This document shows positions 1 through 10,302 of a stretch of DNA of 64,000 nucleotides, one piece after another. A model generated the notes under the pieces. The model did not search any database, was not told where the DNA came from, and saw only the letters and a program-made list of their open reading frames with translations. Source of the stretch: Vreelandella maris. GTDB taxonomy: Bacteria > Pseudomonadota > Gammaproteobacteria > Pseudomonadales > Halomonadaceae. The first letter of the stretch is position 1. Each line of letters opens with the position of its first letter. A program made the translations under genes and the position numbers. The stretch covers positions 209,554 through 273,553 of the forward strand of contig NZ_JABWCV010000004.1 of the NCBI RefSeq assembly GCF_013371085.1. Reading direction: 5' to 3'.

Positions 1-182
1 ACCGTGACCTGCCAGTGAGCCACTTGGCCATCTTCAATGTGGCCACGGGTGTCGACCACTTCTAGCCAACGCATGTGCTTAATCGTTTCTGATGCTTTGG
101 CCAATGCATTCTGTACCGCTTCTTCAATACCTTTCTCGGAAGATCCGGTCAGTTCTACATGCTTGTAGGTGTGATGACTCAT
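1..182 (-). CDS. Dodecin family flavin-binding protein (3' end cut by window edge)
   Basis: About 60 residues are visible, starting [15 protein letters not shown] and continuing through [13 protein letters not shown] and a WLEVVDTRG segment to a final HWQVT at the window edge. This is the dodecin pattern: a roughly 70-residue beta-alpha-beta-beta protein that assembles into a hollow dodecamer and binds flavins, probably as storage or protection against free flavin. The start ATG at 182 is preceded by a good ribosome binding site (aaggaggag-like, near 190). It lies just downstream of rsmB on the same strand, but the gap of about 50 bases and unrelated function suggest its own transcript. Only the last few residues should be missing. 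Confidence 0.85.
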   Translation of the reverse strand, partial: MSHHTYKHVELTGSSEKGIEEAVQNALAKASETIKHMRWLEVVDTRGHIEDGQVAHWQVT

Positions 183-231
183 AATGTCTCCTTCCTTGTC
201 TGAAATTCACTGCCCTGGCATCAGTTAGCGC

Positions 232-1569
232 CTAGGCAGACCGCTTCTCTAGTCTGGCATAAAAAAAGCCATCGTGACTGCTCTGCACCGGAAACAATTG
301 GCGCCCCGCTCCGCTGGGAATGCCCCAGGCAACGTCGTTAGGTGTAGTAACATGAGCGTCAGGCGTGCGGGCAAGAAACGCTTCGATCTGCTCACTGTTC
401 TCTTCCGGCAGTACCGAGCAGGTGGCGTAGAGTAGGGTGCCGCCTTCGCGCAGCATTGGCCACAAATTATCCAACAACTGGCGCTGAAGCTTGGCCAGTG
501 GGCGAATATCGTCTTTACGGCGCAGCTTTTTGATATCCGGGTGGCGTCGAATGACCCCAGTACCCGAGCAAGGGGCATCGAGCAGAATGGCATCAAACGG
601 TGTGCCGTTCCACCAGTCGCGCTCGGTGGCATCGGCATGCTGAAGAACGGCCTCTACGCCTAGTCGGCTGAGGGTGTCTTCCACCCGTGCCAGGCGCTGA
701 TTATCGCTATCGATCGCGGTCAGGTTGATGTCGAACAGCTCGAGCAAATGGGCTGTTTTGCCGCCGGGGGCGCAACAAGCATCCAACACGTGGGCACCGG
801 GGCGTGGCGCGAGCACCGGGCCTAGCAACACCGCCGATAGCTGAGCGGCCTCGTCCTGAACGCTGACGTGGCCTTCTTCAAAGCCAGGCAGCGACATCAC
901 ATCGCAGGGCGTTTCCAGCGTGATGGCGTCCGGGGCGTGAGGGCACAGGTGACCACTTAGCCCTTGCTCGGTGAGCAGCGACAGGTAGGCTTCACGGTCG
1001 TTGTGGTGCTGGTTCACCCTTAAAGTCATCGGGCCAGCGTGGTTGTTGGCTTCAATAATCGCGCGCCACTGCTCCGGCCACGCCTGACGCAAGGCGTTAA
1101 GTAGCCACGGCGGATGCTCTAGCGCGACGCTCTCATCCCGGTCTACCTGGGCCTGAAGTGCCTCGGATTCGCGCTGCAGGCGACGCAGGCAGCCGTTGAG
1201 CACGCGGGTGGCCCACTCTTTGTTCAGTAAGCGCGCAGCGCCCGCGGTTTCGCCTACCGCCGCGTGGGCGGGGATGCGCATGTAGAGCAGTTGATAGATA
1301 CCTATCAGCAGCAGCGCCTGAACATCGCTGTCGCGCTTCTTAAACGGTTGCTTAAGCAGCACGCCCGCTAACGCTTCAAGACGCGGTAAGCGACGGCAGG
1401 TGCCAAAACAGAGTTCTTTGAGCAGCCCGCGGTCGCGAGCGACCACGCTGTGCTCGTCCAACCCCGCCAGTGAGCCTTGGTCGCTGAGTACCGGGGCCAG
1501 CGCGCGGGCCGCAGCAGCGCGAACTTCTTGGCCACTGCCACCGCTTTGAGGGGAGCGCTTTTGGCTCAT
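232..1569 (-). CDS. rsmB: 16S rRNA (cytosine-967-C5)-methyltransferase RsmB
   Basis: S-adenosylmethionine-dependent enzyme that methylates C967 of 16S rRNA in the cytoplasm. The 445 residues (E. coli RsmB 429) show an N-terminal NusB-like RNA-binding region (about 15-140) and a C-terminal Rossmann methyltransferase. Visible motifs are CAPGGK near 265-271 (SAM binding), DAPCSGTG near 331-338 and ATCS near 382-385; the last two hold the two cysteines used in m5C catalysis (about C334 and C384). Its start overlaps the fmt stop by four bases (ATGA), so it is translationally coupled as the last gene of def-fmt-rsmB, the same order as in E. coli and Pseudomonas. Confidence 0.95.
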   Translation of the reverse strand: MSQKRSPQSGGSGQEVRAAAARALAPVLSDQGSLAGLDEHSVVARDRGLLKELCFGTCRRLPRLEALAGVLLKQPFKKRDSDVQALLLIGIYQLLYMRIPAHAAVGETAGAARLLNKEWATRVLNGCLRRLQRESEALQAQVDRDESVALEHPPWLLNALRQAWPEQWRAIIEANNHAGPMTLRVNQHHNDREAYLSLLTEQGLSGHLCPHAPDAITLETPCDVMSLPGFEEGHVSVQDEAAQLSAVLLGPVLAPRPGAHVLDACCAPGGKTAHLLELFDINLTAIDSDNQRLARVEDTLSRLGVEAVLQHADATERDWWNGTPFDAILLDAPCSGTGVIRRHPDIKKLRRKDDIRPLAKLQRQLLDNLWPMLREGGTLLYATCSVLPEENSEQIEAFLARTPDAHVTTPNDVAWGIPSGAGRQLFPVQSSHDGFFYARLEKRSA

Positions 1570-2570
1570 GGTGTTTCTCCTTCGCTGGCCTGAGCCGCAG
1601 AACTTTCAAAATGAGCACCAAGACGAGTGCCGGTGGCAAGGCGCGCGTGGCGTGCATTAAGTAGCTCTCGCACGGCCATGGCTTTACCGCCGGGTAGCTG
1701 CGCGCTGGTGATACACAATACTTCGCGTCCGTCGGTGCCGCAGGCAATGCGTAAATGATCGTCGCCATGCTCAAGCAGCGTGCCTGGGACGCTTGGTGGC
1801 TGCTCGCCTTCCTCTACGTTCGCCATTAGCAGGCGCAAACGATCATCCCCTAGTGCGCACCAAGCCACCGGCCAGGGGTTGAAAGCGCGAATTTTGCAGG
1901 CGAGTTGCTGCGCGGGCTGAGTGAAATCGAGCTCGGCTTCTGCTTTGCTGAGTTTGGCAGCGTAGGTCACGCCTTCATCCGGCTGAGGCGTGGCGTGAGC
2001 GGTGCCGGTGGCCAGGGCATCCAGCGTGTTGATCAACGCATTGGCGCCTTGAATCGCGAGGCGGTCGTGCAAATCGCCGCCGGTGGTGCGTGGCGTAATC
2101 GGTGTGCGTACTTCTGAAAGCATTGCGCCGGTATCCAGGCCGGCGTCCATCTGCATGATGGTCACGCCCGATACACTATCGCCCGCTTCGATTGCCCGCT
2201 GGATGGGGGCAGCGCCGCGCCAGCGGGGTAGTAGCGAGGCGTGCACGTTCACGCAGCCTAAGCGCGGTATATCCAACACGGCCTGGGGAAGCAGCAGCCC
2301 GTAGGCGACAACGACCATGATGTCCGCATTAAGCGCGGCCAGCTCGGCCTGGGTATCGGGCTCTTTTAGCGACTGGGGCTGATAAACGGGCAGACCGTGC
2401 TCCAGCGCCAGCTGTTTGACTGGACTGGGCGTGAGTTTGCGCCCGCGCCCAGCAGGGCGGTCGGGCTGGGTATACACCGCGACCACCTCATGCTGGCTTT
2501 CCAGCAGCGTTGCAAGACTAGAGGCGGCGAATTCAGGCGTGCCGGCAAAAACAACGCGCAATCGTGACAT
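1566..2570 (-). CDS. fmt: Methionyl-tRNA formyltransferase
   Basis: Transfers a formyl group from 10-formyl-tetrahydrofolate to initiator Met-tRNA. The 334-residue product opens with the family signature RVVFAGTPEFAA. It carries the folate-site segment HASLLPRWRGAAPIQRAI (about 110-127), with the conserved Asn/His/Asp catalytic set expected around VNVHASLLP and the later TIMQMDAGLDTGAM. A C-terminal OB-like domain binds the tRNA. It is slightly longer than the E. coli enzyme (315) because of a C-terminal tail. It sits between def and rsmB; the ribosome binding site is weak, and translation of rsmB is coupled to its stop codon. Confidence 0.96.
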   Translation of the reverse strand: MSRLRVVFAGTPEFAASSLATLLESQHEVVAVYTQPDRPAGRGRKLTPSPVKQLALEHGLPVYQPQSLKEPDTQAELAALNADIMVVVAYGLLLPQAVLDIPRLGCVNVHASLLPRWRGAAPIQRAIEAGDSVSGVTIMQMDAGLDTGAMLSEVRTPITPRTTGGDLHDRLAIQGANALINTLDALATGTAHATPQPDEGVTYAAKLSKAEAELDFTQPAQQLACKIRAFNPWPVAWCALGDDRLRLLMANVEEGEQPPSVPGTLLEHGDDHLRIACGTDGREVLCITSAQLPGGKAMAVRELLNARHARLATGTRLGAHFESSAAQASEGETP

Positions 2571-2632
2571 AAGTTGAGGGCTACCTGGCGTATCTGGAAT
2601 GTAAGTAGGAAAAGAGATCGGTAGAAAAGGGC

Positions 2633-3145
2633 TTAGGCGTCCTGGATCTGCTTATGGCGTTTCTGCATTTTCTTGCGGATGCGGTCACGCTTGAGCGGCG
2701 ACAGGTAGTCAACAAACAGCACGCCTTCAAGGTGGTCGTACTCATGCTGAATACAGTGCGCCAGCAGGCCTTCGGCCTCTAGTTCATAGGCATCGCCGTT
2801 GCGATCAAGCGCATTGAGCTGCACTTTGAGATAGCGGGGCACTTCAGCGTAGTAGTCAGGAATCGACAGGCAGCCTTCTGACAAAGGCTCTTTTTCATCG
2901 CCAATCGGGGTATAGCGCGGGTTGATGAGCACCAGCGGCTGGGAGTTATCGTCGCTGACATCCATGACGACCACACGCCGATGGACATCGATCTGCGTCG
3001 CGGCGAGACCGATACCACGGGCGTCATACATGGTCTCCAGCATATCGTCGACGAGTTTACGCACTTCATCATCGACGGTTTCCACCGCAGCAGCCTTGGT
3101 GCGCAGGCGCTCATCGGGGAATTCAAGAATAGGAAGTTTGGCCAT
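2633..3145 (-). CDS. def: Peptide deformylase
   Basis: Removes the N-formyl group from nascent proteins; it uses a bound Fe2+ (or Zn2+). All three family motifs are present in the 170 residues: GIGLAATQ (44-51), EGCLS (90-94, metal ligand C92) and HEYDH (134-138, two His ligands and the catalytic Glu). The length matches E. coli Def (169). It is the first gene of the def-fmt-rsmB operon. It is divergent from the LysM gene across about 190 bases, which must hold promoters for both directions. Confidence 0.97.
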   Translation of the reverse strand: MAKLPILEFPDERLRTKAAAVETVDDEVRKLVDDMLETMYDARGIGLAATQIDVHRRVVVMDVSDDNSQPLVLINPRYTPIGDEKEPLSEGCLSIPDYYAEVPRYLKVQLNALDRNGDAYELEAEGLLAHCIQHEYDHLEGVLFVDYLSPLKRDRIRKKMQKRHKQIQDA

Positions 3146-3337
3146 GGCGTTACAATCACCGTTATGCTGAGTCTAAATTAAGTCAAGCTAGGCAGTGACG
3201 AGCGTCTTCTCACCTAGGTACTTTATGATGGGTCACTATATCATGCTGTCAACGTTTCTGGGCATGGGTGGCTAAGGCGAAGGGCGTGTTATCAATAATA
3301 GAACATTCATAATGACACACTCACAGGGGAGGGTAGG

Positions 3338-4387
3338 ATGGCGGCGAAACGACACGCCTATGGCGGGGCTTTAAGTGGTTTGCTGCTAAGTGCAGTGATG
3401 CTGGTAAGTTTCGATGCTGCCGCTTGGGAGCGTCTGCGCAGCGATGCGCCTGAGCGCTATCAAGTGCTGTCAGGTGACACGCTTTGGGATATCGCCGGGC
3501 GTTTTCTGCACACCCCCTGGCAGTGGCCCCAGTTGTGGCAGCACAACCCCCAGATCGCTAACCCGCACTTGATCTACCCAGGTGATGTACTGGTGCTTAA
3601 CGATTGCCAGGGTTCCCCCTGTTTAGCGCTAGAGCGTGGTCAAAATGTGGTGAAGCTTTCGCCGCAGGTGCGTACCTTGCCTCATCGTGAAGCGATTGCG
3701 CCGATTCCCATGGAGGTGGCGCGGGCTTTTTTACGCGAACATCGCGTCGTGGATGATGCTGCTGAGTTGCAGGAGCTGGCTTATGTGGTCGCCGGTAATG
3801 ATCGCCGCTTGATCAGCGGTGCCGGTGATCGTATCTATGTGCGAGGGGAGGTGCCGCGCCATGGTGAGGTGGGTATCTACCGGCAATCGGAACCCTATCA
3901 GGCGATGGATGGCACACCGCTTGGACTGGAGCTGATCAATGTAGGCGTCGCCCGACATATCAGCAGTGAGGGCGATATTGTCCAGCTTGAAGTCATTAGC
4001 TCCCATCAGGAAGTGCGCGTTAACGATATTGTCTTGCCACTGGAAGAGCGCGAGCTAAGCAGTGAGTTTATGCCCCGCGCACCGTTAAACCCGGTTGAAG
4101 GGCATATTATTGCCGTACCCGGTGGCGTGCGTTTTATTGGCCGCTACCAAATTGTCGCGTTGGATCTGGGCACCCTGGATGGCTTGCAGGCGGGCCATGT
4201 GCTGCGGGTTAATCAGCAAGGGGAGTTAATCAATGACCCCCGGACCCAGGAACTGGTGCGACTACCTAGCACCGAGGCAGGCATTGTGATGGTGTTTAAA
4301 CCCTATGATCACGTTAGCTACGCATTAGTGATGCAGGCATCCCGCGTATTGGAAGTAGGTGATCAAGTAGCGTCACCGGCTAACTAG
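3338..4387 (+). CDS. Secreted LysM peptidoglycan-binding protein
   Basis: 349 residues. Residues 1-32 form a signal peptide (hydrophobic GLLLSAVMLVSFDAAA). It is followed by a single LysM domain at about 41-88, with YQVLSGDTLWDIAGRFL and PGDVLVL, which binds glycan strands in the periplasm. The remaining 250 residues have no motif I can name. Such LysM proteins are conserved between def and dprA in Pseudomonas and relatives, so the gene order supports the call, but the molecular function is unknown. A GGGGAGGG purine run 9 bases before the ATG serves as ribosome binding site. It is probably the promoter-proximal gene of the LysM-dprA-tsaC-hemF-aroE run. Confidence 0.85.
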   Translation: MAAKRHAYGGALSGLLLSAVMLVSFDAAAWERLRSDAPERYQVLSGDTLWDIAGRFLHTPWQWPQLWQHNPQIANPHLIYPGDVLVLNDCQGSPCLALERGQNVVKLSPQVRTLPHREAIAPIPMEVARAFLREHRVVDDAAELQELAYVVAGNDRRLISGAGDRIYVRGEVPRHGEVGIYRQSEPYQAMDGTPLGLELINVGVARHISSEGDIVQLEVISSHQEVRVNDIVLPLEERELSSEFMPRAPLNPVEGHIIAVPGGVRFIGRYQIVALDLGTLDGLQAGHVLRVNQQGELINDPRTQELVRLPSTEAGIVMVFKPYDHVSYALVMQASRVLEVGDQVASPAN

Positions 4388-4419
4388 CGGGCGGCAAACG
4401 TGTTGATTAAGGAGGTGGT

Positions 4420-5589
4420 ATGGATGCTCAGGCATGGCTGGCGGTCAATGCATTACCCGGTATGGGCGCGCTGCGTATTGCACAATTAGTAGCTCGCCAG
4501 CCGCAGTGGCCAGAAGGGTGGTTGGCAGCATTACCTAGTCGTGCGGCCAGCGAGCTGCGCCTGTGGTTAGAACACCCGGCCCGTAGCCCACTGCAAAAGG
4601 TCGTTGATGAGACCCTGGCGTGGCAGCAAAGCGGCCCAAACCGGCACCTGCTGCATCGTGACCACCCCGCTTGGCCTGCACTACTGAATGAGTTGCCTGA
4701 CCCACCCGTAGTGCTCTGGGCTCAGGGGGATCTTGGCGCGCTGGAAGGCCCCAAACTGGCCATGGTCGGCACCCGCCGCCCGACCGGCGAAGGTACCCAC
4801 AACGCCCAAACCTTTGCCCGCGACCTGGTCCGACGCGGCTGGTGCGTGGTGAGTGGCATGGCGCTAGGGGTGGACGGCGTTGCCCAGCGTGCGGCCTTAG
4901 CCGCCGGTGGCAGCACTGTGGCGGTACTCGGCTGCGGTGTGGATGTGATCTATCCCGCCTCCCATCGTGACCTGCATGAACAGCTCAGTCGTCTGCCCGG
5001 TGGGCTGTTGTTGTCAGAGCACCCTCCTGGCACTGTGGCCCGCCCAGCGTTTTTTCCGCGCCGCAATAGAATTGTTACCGGTCTCTCGCTCGGCACACTA
5101 GTGGTCGAAGCTACCGAAAAAAGCGGTTCGTTGGTCAGCGCACGGCTCACCTTAGAGCAAAATCGCGAGCTGTTCGTGCTGCCCGGTTCGCTGCACAACG
5201 TGCAGGCCCGCGGTTGTTTGGCACTACTGCGTCAAGGGGCGGCTCATCTGGCCTGCAGTGTCGACGATATCATCGCCGATCTTGGCCACTGGGCGGAGGC
5301 GTTTATCCAGCCTGCGGCCGAAGACAAGCCATCGGAGCAAGCACCTCTTCCTGATAGCTTGTCCAATGAAAGCTTGCCTGCCGAAAGCTTGCCTGCCGAA
5401 AGCTTGTCAGACGATAGCTTGCCCGATTCCTTGTTAACGTCATTGTCGGCCACCCCAACGCCGATTGATCTCTTGGTGCACACCACCGGCGTGACGGTCA
5501 GCGACTGCCAGCAACGCCTGCTGATGCTTGAATTAGACGGCTGGGTAAGCCAGCAGGCGGGAGGCTGGGTGCGGTTGCCGAGGCCATGA
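4420..5589 (+). CDS. dprA: DNA-processing protein DprA (Smf)
   Basis: Cytoplasmic protein that loads RecA on single-stranded DNA during natural transformation. The 389 residues contain an N-terminal helical domain (1-70) and the Rossmann DprA domain, with GTRRPTGEG (about 117-125), VVSGMALGVDG, GCGVDVIYP and FPRRNRIVTGLS, followed by EKSGSLVSARL. A C-terminal winged-helix domain begins around TPIDLLVHTTG. Between the Rossmann and winged-helix domains lies a low-complexity linker of repeated SLPAE/SLxxD units (about 308-345). The start has an almost perfect Shine-Dalgarno, AAGGAGG at 4409-4415. Confidence 0.93.
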   Translation: MDAQAWLAVNALPGMGALRIAQLVARQPQWPEGWLAALPSRAASELRLWLEHPARSPLQKVVDETLAWQQSGPNRHLLHRDHPAWPALLNELPDPPVVLWAQGDLGALEGPKLAMVGTRRPTGEGTHNAQTFARDLVRRGWCVVSGMALGVDGVAQRAALAAGGSTVAVLGCGVDVIYPASHRDLHEQLSRLPGGLLLSEHPPGTVARPAFFPRRNRIVTGLSLGTLVVEATEKSGSLVSARLTLEQNRELFVLPGSLHNVQARGCLALLRQGAAHLACSVDDIIADLGHWAEAFIQPAAEDKPSEQAPLPDSLSNESLPAESLPAESLSDDSLPDSLLTSLSATPTPIDLLVHTTGVTVSDCQQRLLMLELDGWVSQQAGGWVRLPRP

Positions 5590-5632
5590 TAGGATAACCC
5601 CATTAAAGGCATGTTAGCCGTGAGGAGAGACC

Positions 5633-8026
<2,394 letters not shown>

Positions 8027-8050
8027 TGATGAAAGACGATAGAGAGGCGC

Positions 8051-9010
8051 TCAAAGGGACGCAATATATGCCTCCACATCTGCATGTAGATTGCCAACTA
8101 AAGCGACTTCTCTCATGAATAGCTGAGTGGCTGGCGATAAGCTAGCCCCTTTTCGGGTGACTAATTCGTAGGGTTCGCTACGCGATTGCAGTTGGATAGG
8201 CAGCCGAGACACCATGCCTGCATCAACAAAAGGTTTCGAGGCATCCACGGACATGAGTGCGACTGCTTCGCGGTCATGGCCAAGCATCGAGATGCTCGTG
8301 AAAGCGGATGCCGTTTCGATAGGGTAGAGCGGAAACGGAATCTTGGCCTCGTGAAACTCGCGTTCCAGCAGCAGCCGCATCGGCATGTTGGCGGGATACA
8401 CGATCCACGAGGTATCAGATAAATCGGCGAGTGTCAGCGCTGAATGGCGAGTGAGCGGATTGTCAGGATGGCAAATGACCGCCAGCTCCTCCTCGTGGAT
8501 GTCCAGACTGGTGTACAGATGCGGCCGTTGGTTCACTCGCGACCGGCAAATGGCGGCATCGAGTCGACCACGGTCAAGTAAGTTGAGCAGGCGCGCGCTG
8601 GTGTCTTCGACCACCTCTATGGAGATCGCCGGCTGCAGGCTGCGAACCCGCGACAACGCCGCCGAAATCAGTGGCACAGCCCCCATAATCAATCCTACCG
8701 CCAGTCGGCCACCACGGCCTTGCTGCATGCTTTCCAACTCTTCATGGAAGTGGGCCAGATCCGTGTTGATCAGACGTGCATAGCGCACCGCACAGAGCCC
8801 CATGTCCGTCGTTTCCAGTCCCTTATGCGTACGCTGAAACAGCTGTACGCCCAGCATGGCTTCGATTTCATTGAGTGCCTTGGTGGCCCCTGGCTGGGTT
8901 AGCGCCACGGACTCGGCCGCTTTTTGCACCGTGCCATGTTCATGCAAGGCAATCAGCAGGCGCAAGTGGCGCATGCGCAGGCGGGAGATGATCGACGTTA
9001 GTGTAGACAT
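8051..9010 (-). CDS. LysR-family transcriptional regulator
   Basis: 319 residues. An N-terminal winged helix-turn-helix (about 12-72, LRMRHLRLLIALHEHGTVQKAA and LTQPGATKALNEIE) is followed by a LysR substrate-binding domain (about 95-305). The LRMRHLRLL opening resembles the GbpR-like subgroup. It is divergent from the iron alcohol dehydrogenase at 9127, which is the usual arrangement for a LysR protein controlling its neighbour. It therefore probably senses a substrate or intermediate of the 9.1-19.6 kb catabolic cluster. The effector cannot be told from sequence. Confidence 0.9.
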   Translation of the reverse strand: MSTLTSIISRLRMRHLRLLIALHEHGTVQKAAESVALTQPGATKALNEIEAMLGVQLFQRTHKGLETTDMGLCAVRYARLINTDLAHFHEELESMQQGRGGRLAVGLIMGAVPLISAALSRVRSLQPAISIEVVEDTSARLLNLLDRGRLDAAICRSRVNQRPHLYTSLDIHEEELAVICHPDNPLTRHSALTLADLSDTSWIVYPANMPMRLLLEREFHEAKIPFPLYPIETASAFTSISMLGHDREAVALMSVDASKPFVDAGMVSRLPIQLQSRSEPYELVTRKGASLSPATQLFMREVALVGNLHADVEAYIASL

Positions 9011-9057
9011 GAATTTTCGTTATGCCGCTATCAGAGGTTGTCATTATCCAGCGTTGG

Positions 9058-9067
9058 TTCACGTGAA
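9058..9067. promoter_or_regulatory. Palindrome in LysR/alcohol dehydrogenase divergent promoter
   Basis: TTCACGTGAA is a perfect 10-base palindrome lying in the 116-base gap between the divergent LysR gene and the alcohol dehydrogenase. A TATAGT hexamer (9068-9073) follows directly and could be a -10 element for the plus-strand genes. Placement fits an operator for the LysR protein, but it does not match the usual T-N11-A LysR box closely, so the link is inference. Confidence 0.35.
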
Positions 9068-9126
9068 TATAGTCAATGCAGAAAGTCACTCTATTTCCGA
9101 ATAATTAACAAAGACGAAAACACGCT

Positions 9127-10260
9127 ATGGCACTCATCAACTACGTGACCCAAATACAGTTTGGCGACGGCAGCGTCGATCTACTGCAAGACGAATGCAC
9201 CCGACTGGGTATCCATCGCCCGCTGATTGTAACAGATGAAGGGATTCAACAGGCGGGACTACTGGAGCGAATACAGCGTGTCCTGGATCACCCCGCTGCT
9301 GTCTTTACCCGTACGCCGCCCAACCCGAATGAGGGCGCGGTACGCGAGGCGGTGGCGTTTTATCAGTCCCAGCAGTGCGATGGTGTAATCGCGCTGGGCG
9401 GTGGCTCGCCCATTGACCTCGCCAAGGGCGTGGCGGTGAGCGTGGCGCACCCTGGTCCGCTGCGCCAGTTCGCCGTCATCGAAGGCGGCATGTCACGGAT
9501 TACCTCAGCGACCGCCCCGGTGATTGCCATCCCGACAACGGCGGGTACCGGCAGCGAAGTTGGCCGTGGGGCCATCTTGATTCTCGACGATGGCCGCAAG
9601 GTAGGCGTGCTGTCGCCCCATGTCGTCCCCAAGCTGGCGATCTGTGATCCCGAGCTGACGCTTGGCTTGCCCGCCCGCATGACTGCTGCGACGGGCATCG
9701 ATGCCATCGCGCACTGTATGGAAACCTTCATGGCGCCCTCGTTCAATCCTCCGGCAGATGGCATTGCCCTGGATGGCTTGCGGCGCGCCTGGGCGCATAT
9801 CGAAACCGCGGTCAACGAGCCGGGCAACCGTGAGGCACGCACGAATATGATGAGTGCCTCCATGCAGGGCGCGCTGGCCTTTCAAAAAGGGCTTGGCTGC
9901 GTGCACAGCTTGAGTCACTCGCTGGGTGGGCTCAATCCGTCGCTGCACCACGGCACCCTAAACGCCATTCTGCTGCCCGCGGTCATCCGCTTCAACGCCC
10001 AGGCCGACACGATGGTCAAGGACGACAAACTGGCGCGGATGGCCCAAGCGATGAACCTGCCGGCGGGCCAGGATGTGGCAGACGCCATGCAGGCAATGAC
10101 GAAACGCCTGAATCTTCCCACGGGCTTAGGCGAGCTCGGTATTACCTCGGCCATGTTCGACGACATCATCAAGGGGGCGCTGGCGGATCACAGCCACAAG
10201 ACCAACCCTATCGATGCCAGCGCCGACGACTACCGCCAACTTCTCGAATGTTCGCTGTAA
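9127..10260 (+). CDS. Iron-containing (group III) alcohol dehydrogenase
   Basis: 377-residue NAD(P)-dependent dehydrogenase of the FucO/AdhB/maleylacetate-reductase fold. The nucleotide-binding motif GGGSPIDLAKG is at 91-101 and PTTAGTGSEVG at 136-146. Metal ligands expected for the family are present: D192 and H196 in GIDAIAHCMET, H264 in HSLSHSLGG, and H274 or H275 in SLHHG. The substrate is unclear; candidates are a hydroxy acid such as 4-hydroxybutyrate, or a diol such as 1,2-propanediol. The next gene encodes an aldehyde dehydrogenase, so an alcohol-to-aldehyde-to-acid route is likely. It is the first gene of the cluster opposite the LysR regulator. Confidence 0.9.
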   Translation: MALINYVTQIQFGDGSVDLLQDECTRLGIHRPLIVTDEGIQQAGLLERIQRVLDHPAAVFTRTPPNPNEGAVREAVAFYQSQQCDGVIALGGGSPIDLAKGVAVSVAHPGPLRQFAVIEGGMSRITSATAPVIAIPTTAGTGSEVGRGAILILDDGRKVGVLSPHVVPKLAICDPELTLGLPARMTAATGIDAIAHCMETFMAPSFNPPADGIALDGLRRAWAHIETAVNEPGNREARTNMMSASMQGALAFQKGLGCVHSLSHSLGGLNPSLHHGTLNAILLPAVIRFNAQADTMVKDDKLARMAQAMNLPAGQDVADAMQAMTKRLNLPTGLGELGITSAMFDDIIKGALADHSHKTNPIDASADDYRQLLECSL

Positions 10261-10302
10261 GTCCTGGCGAGCGTTTCCTCTGAACCATCGGGAGAGCAAA
10301 GT

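Noticed and set aside
249..638. Minus-strand ORF of 129 codons inside rsmB
   Set aside because: Different frame of a conserved gene with clear motifs; no ribosome binding site and no family similarity.
5244..5612. Minus-strand ORF with repeated LSAGKLSAGKLS residues opposite dprA
   Set aside because: The repeat pattern is only the complement of the DprA linker repeats; dprA has all domain motifs.
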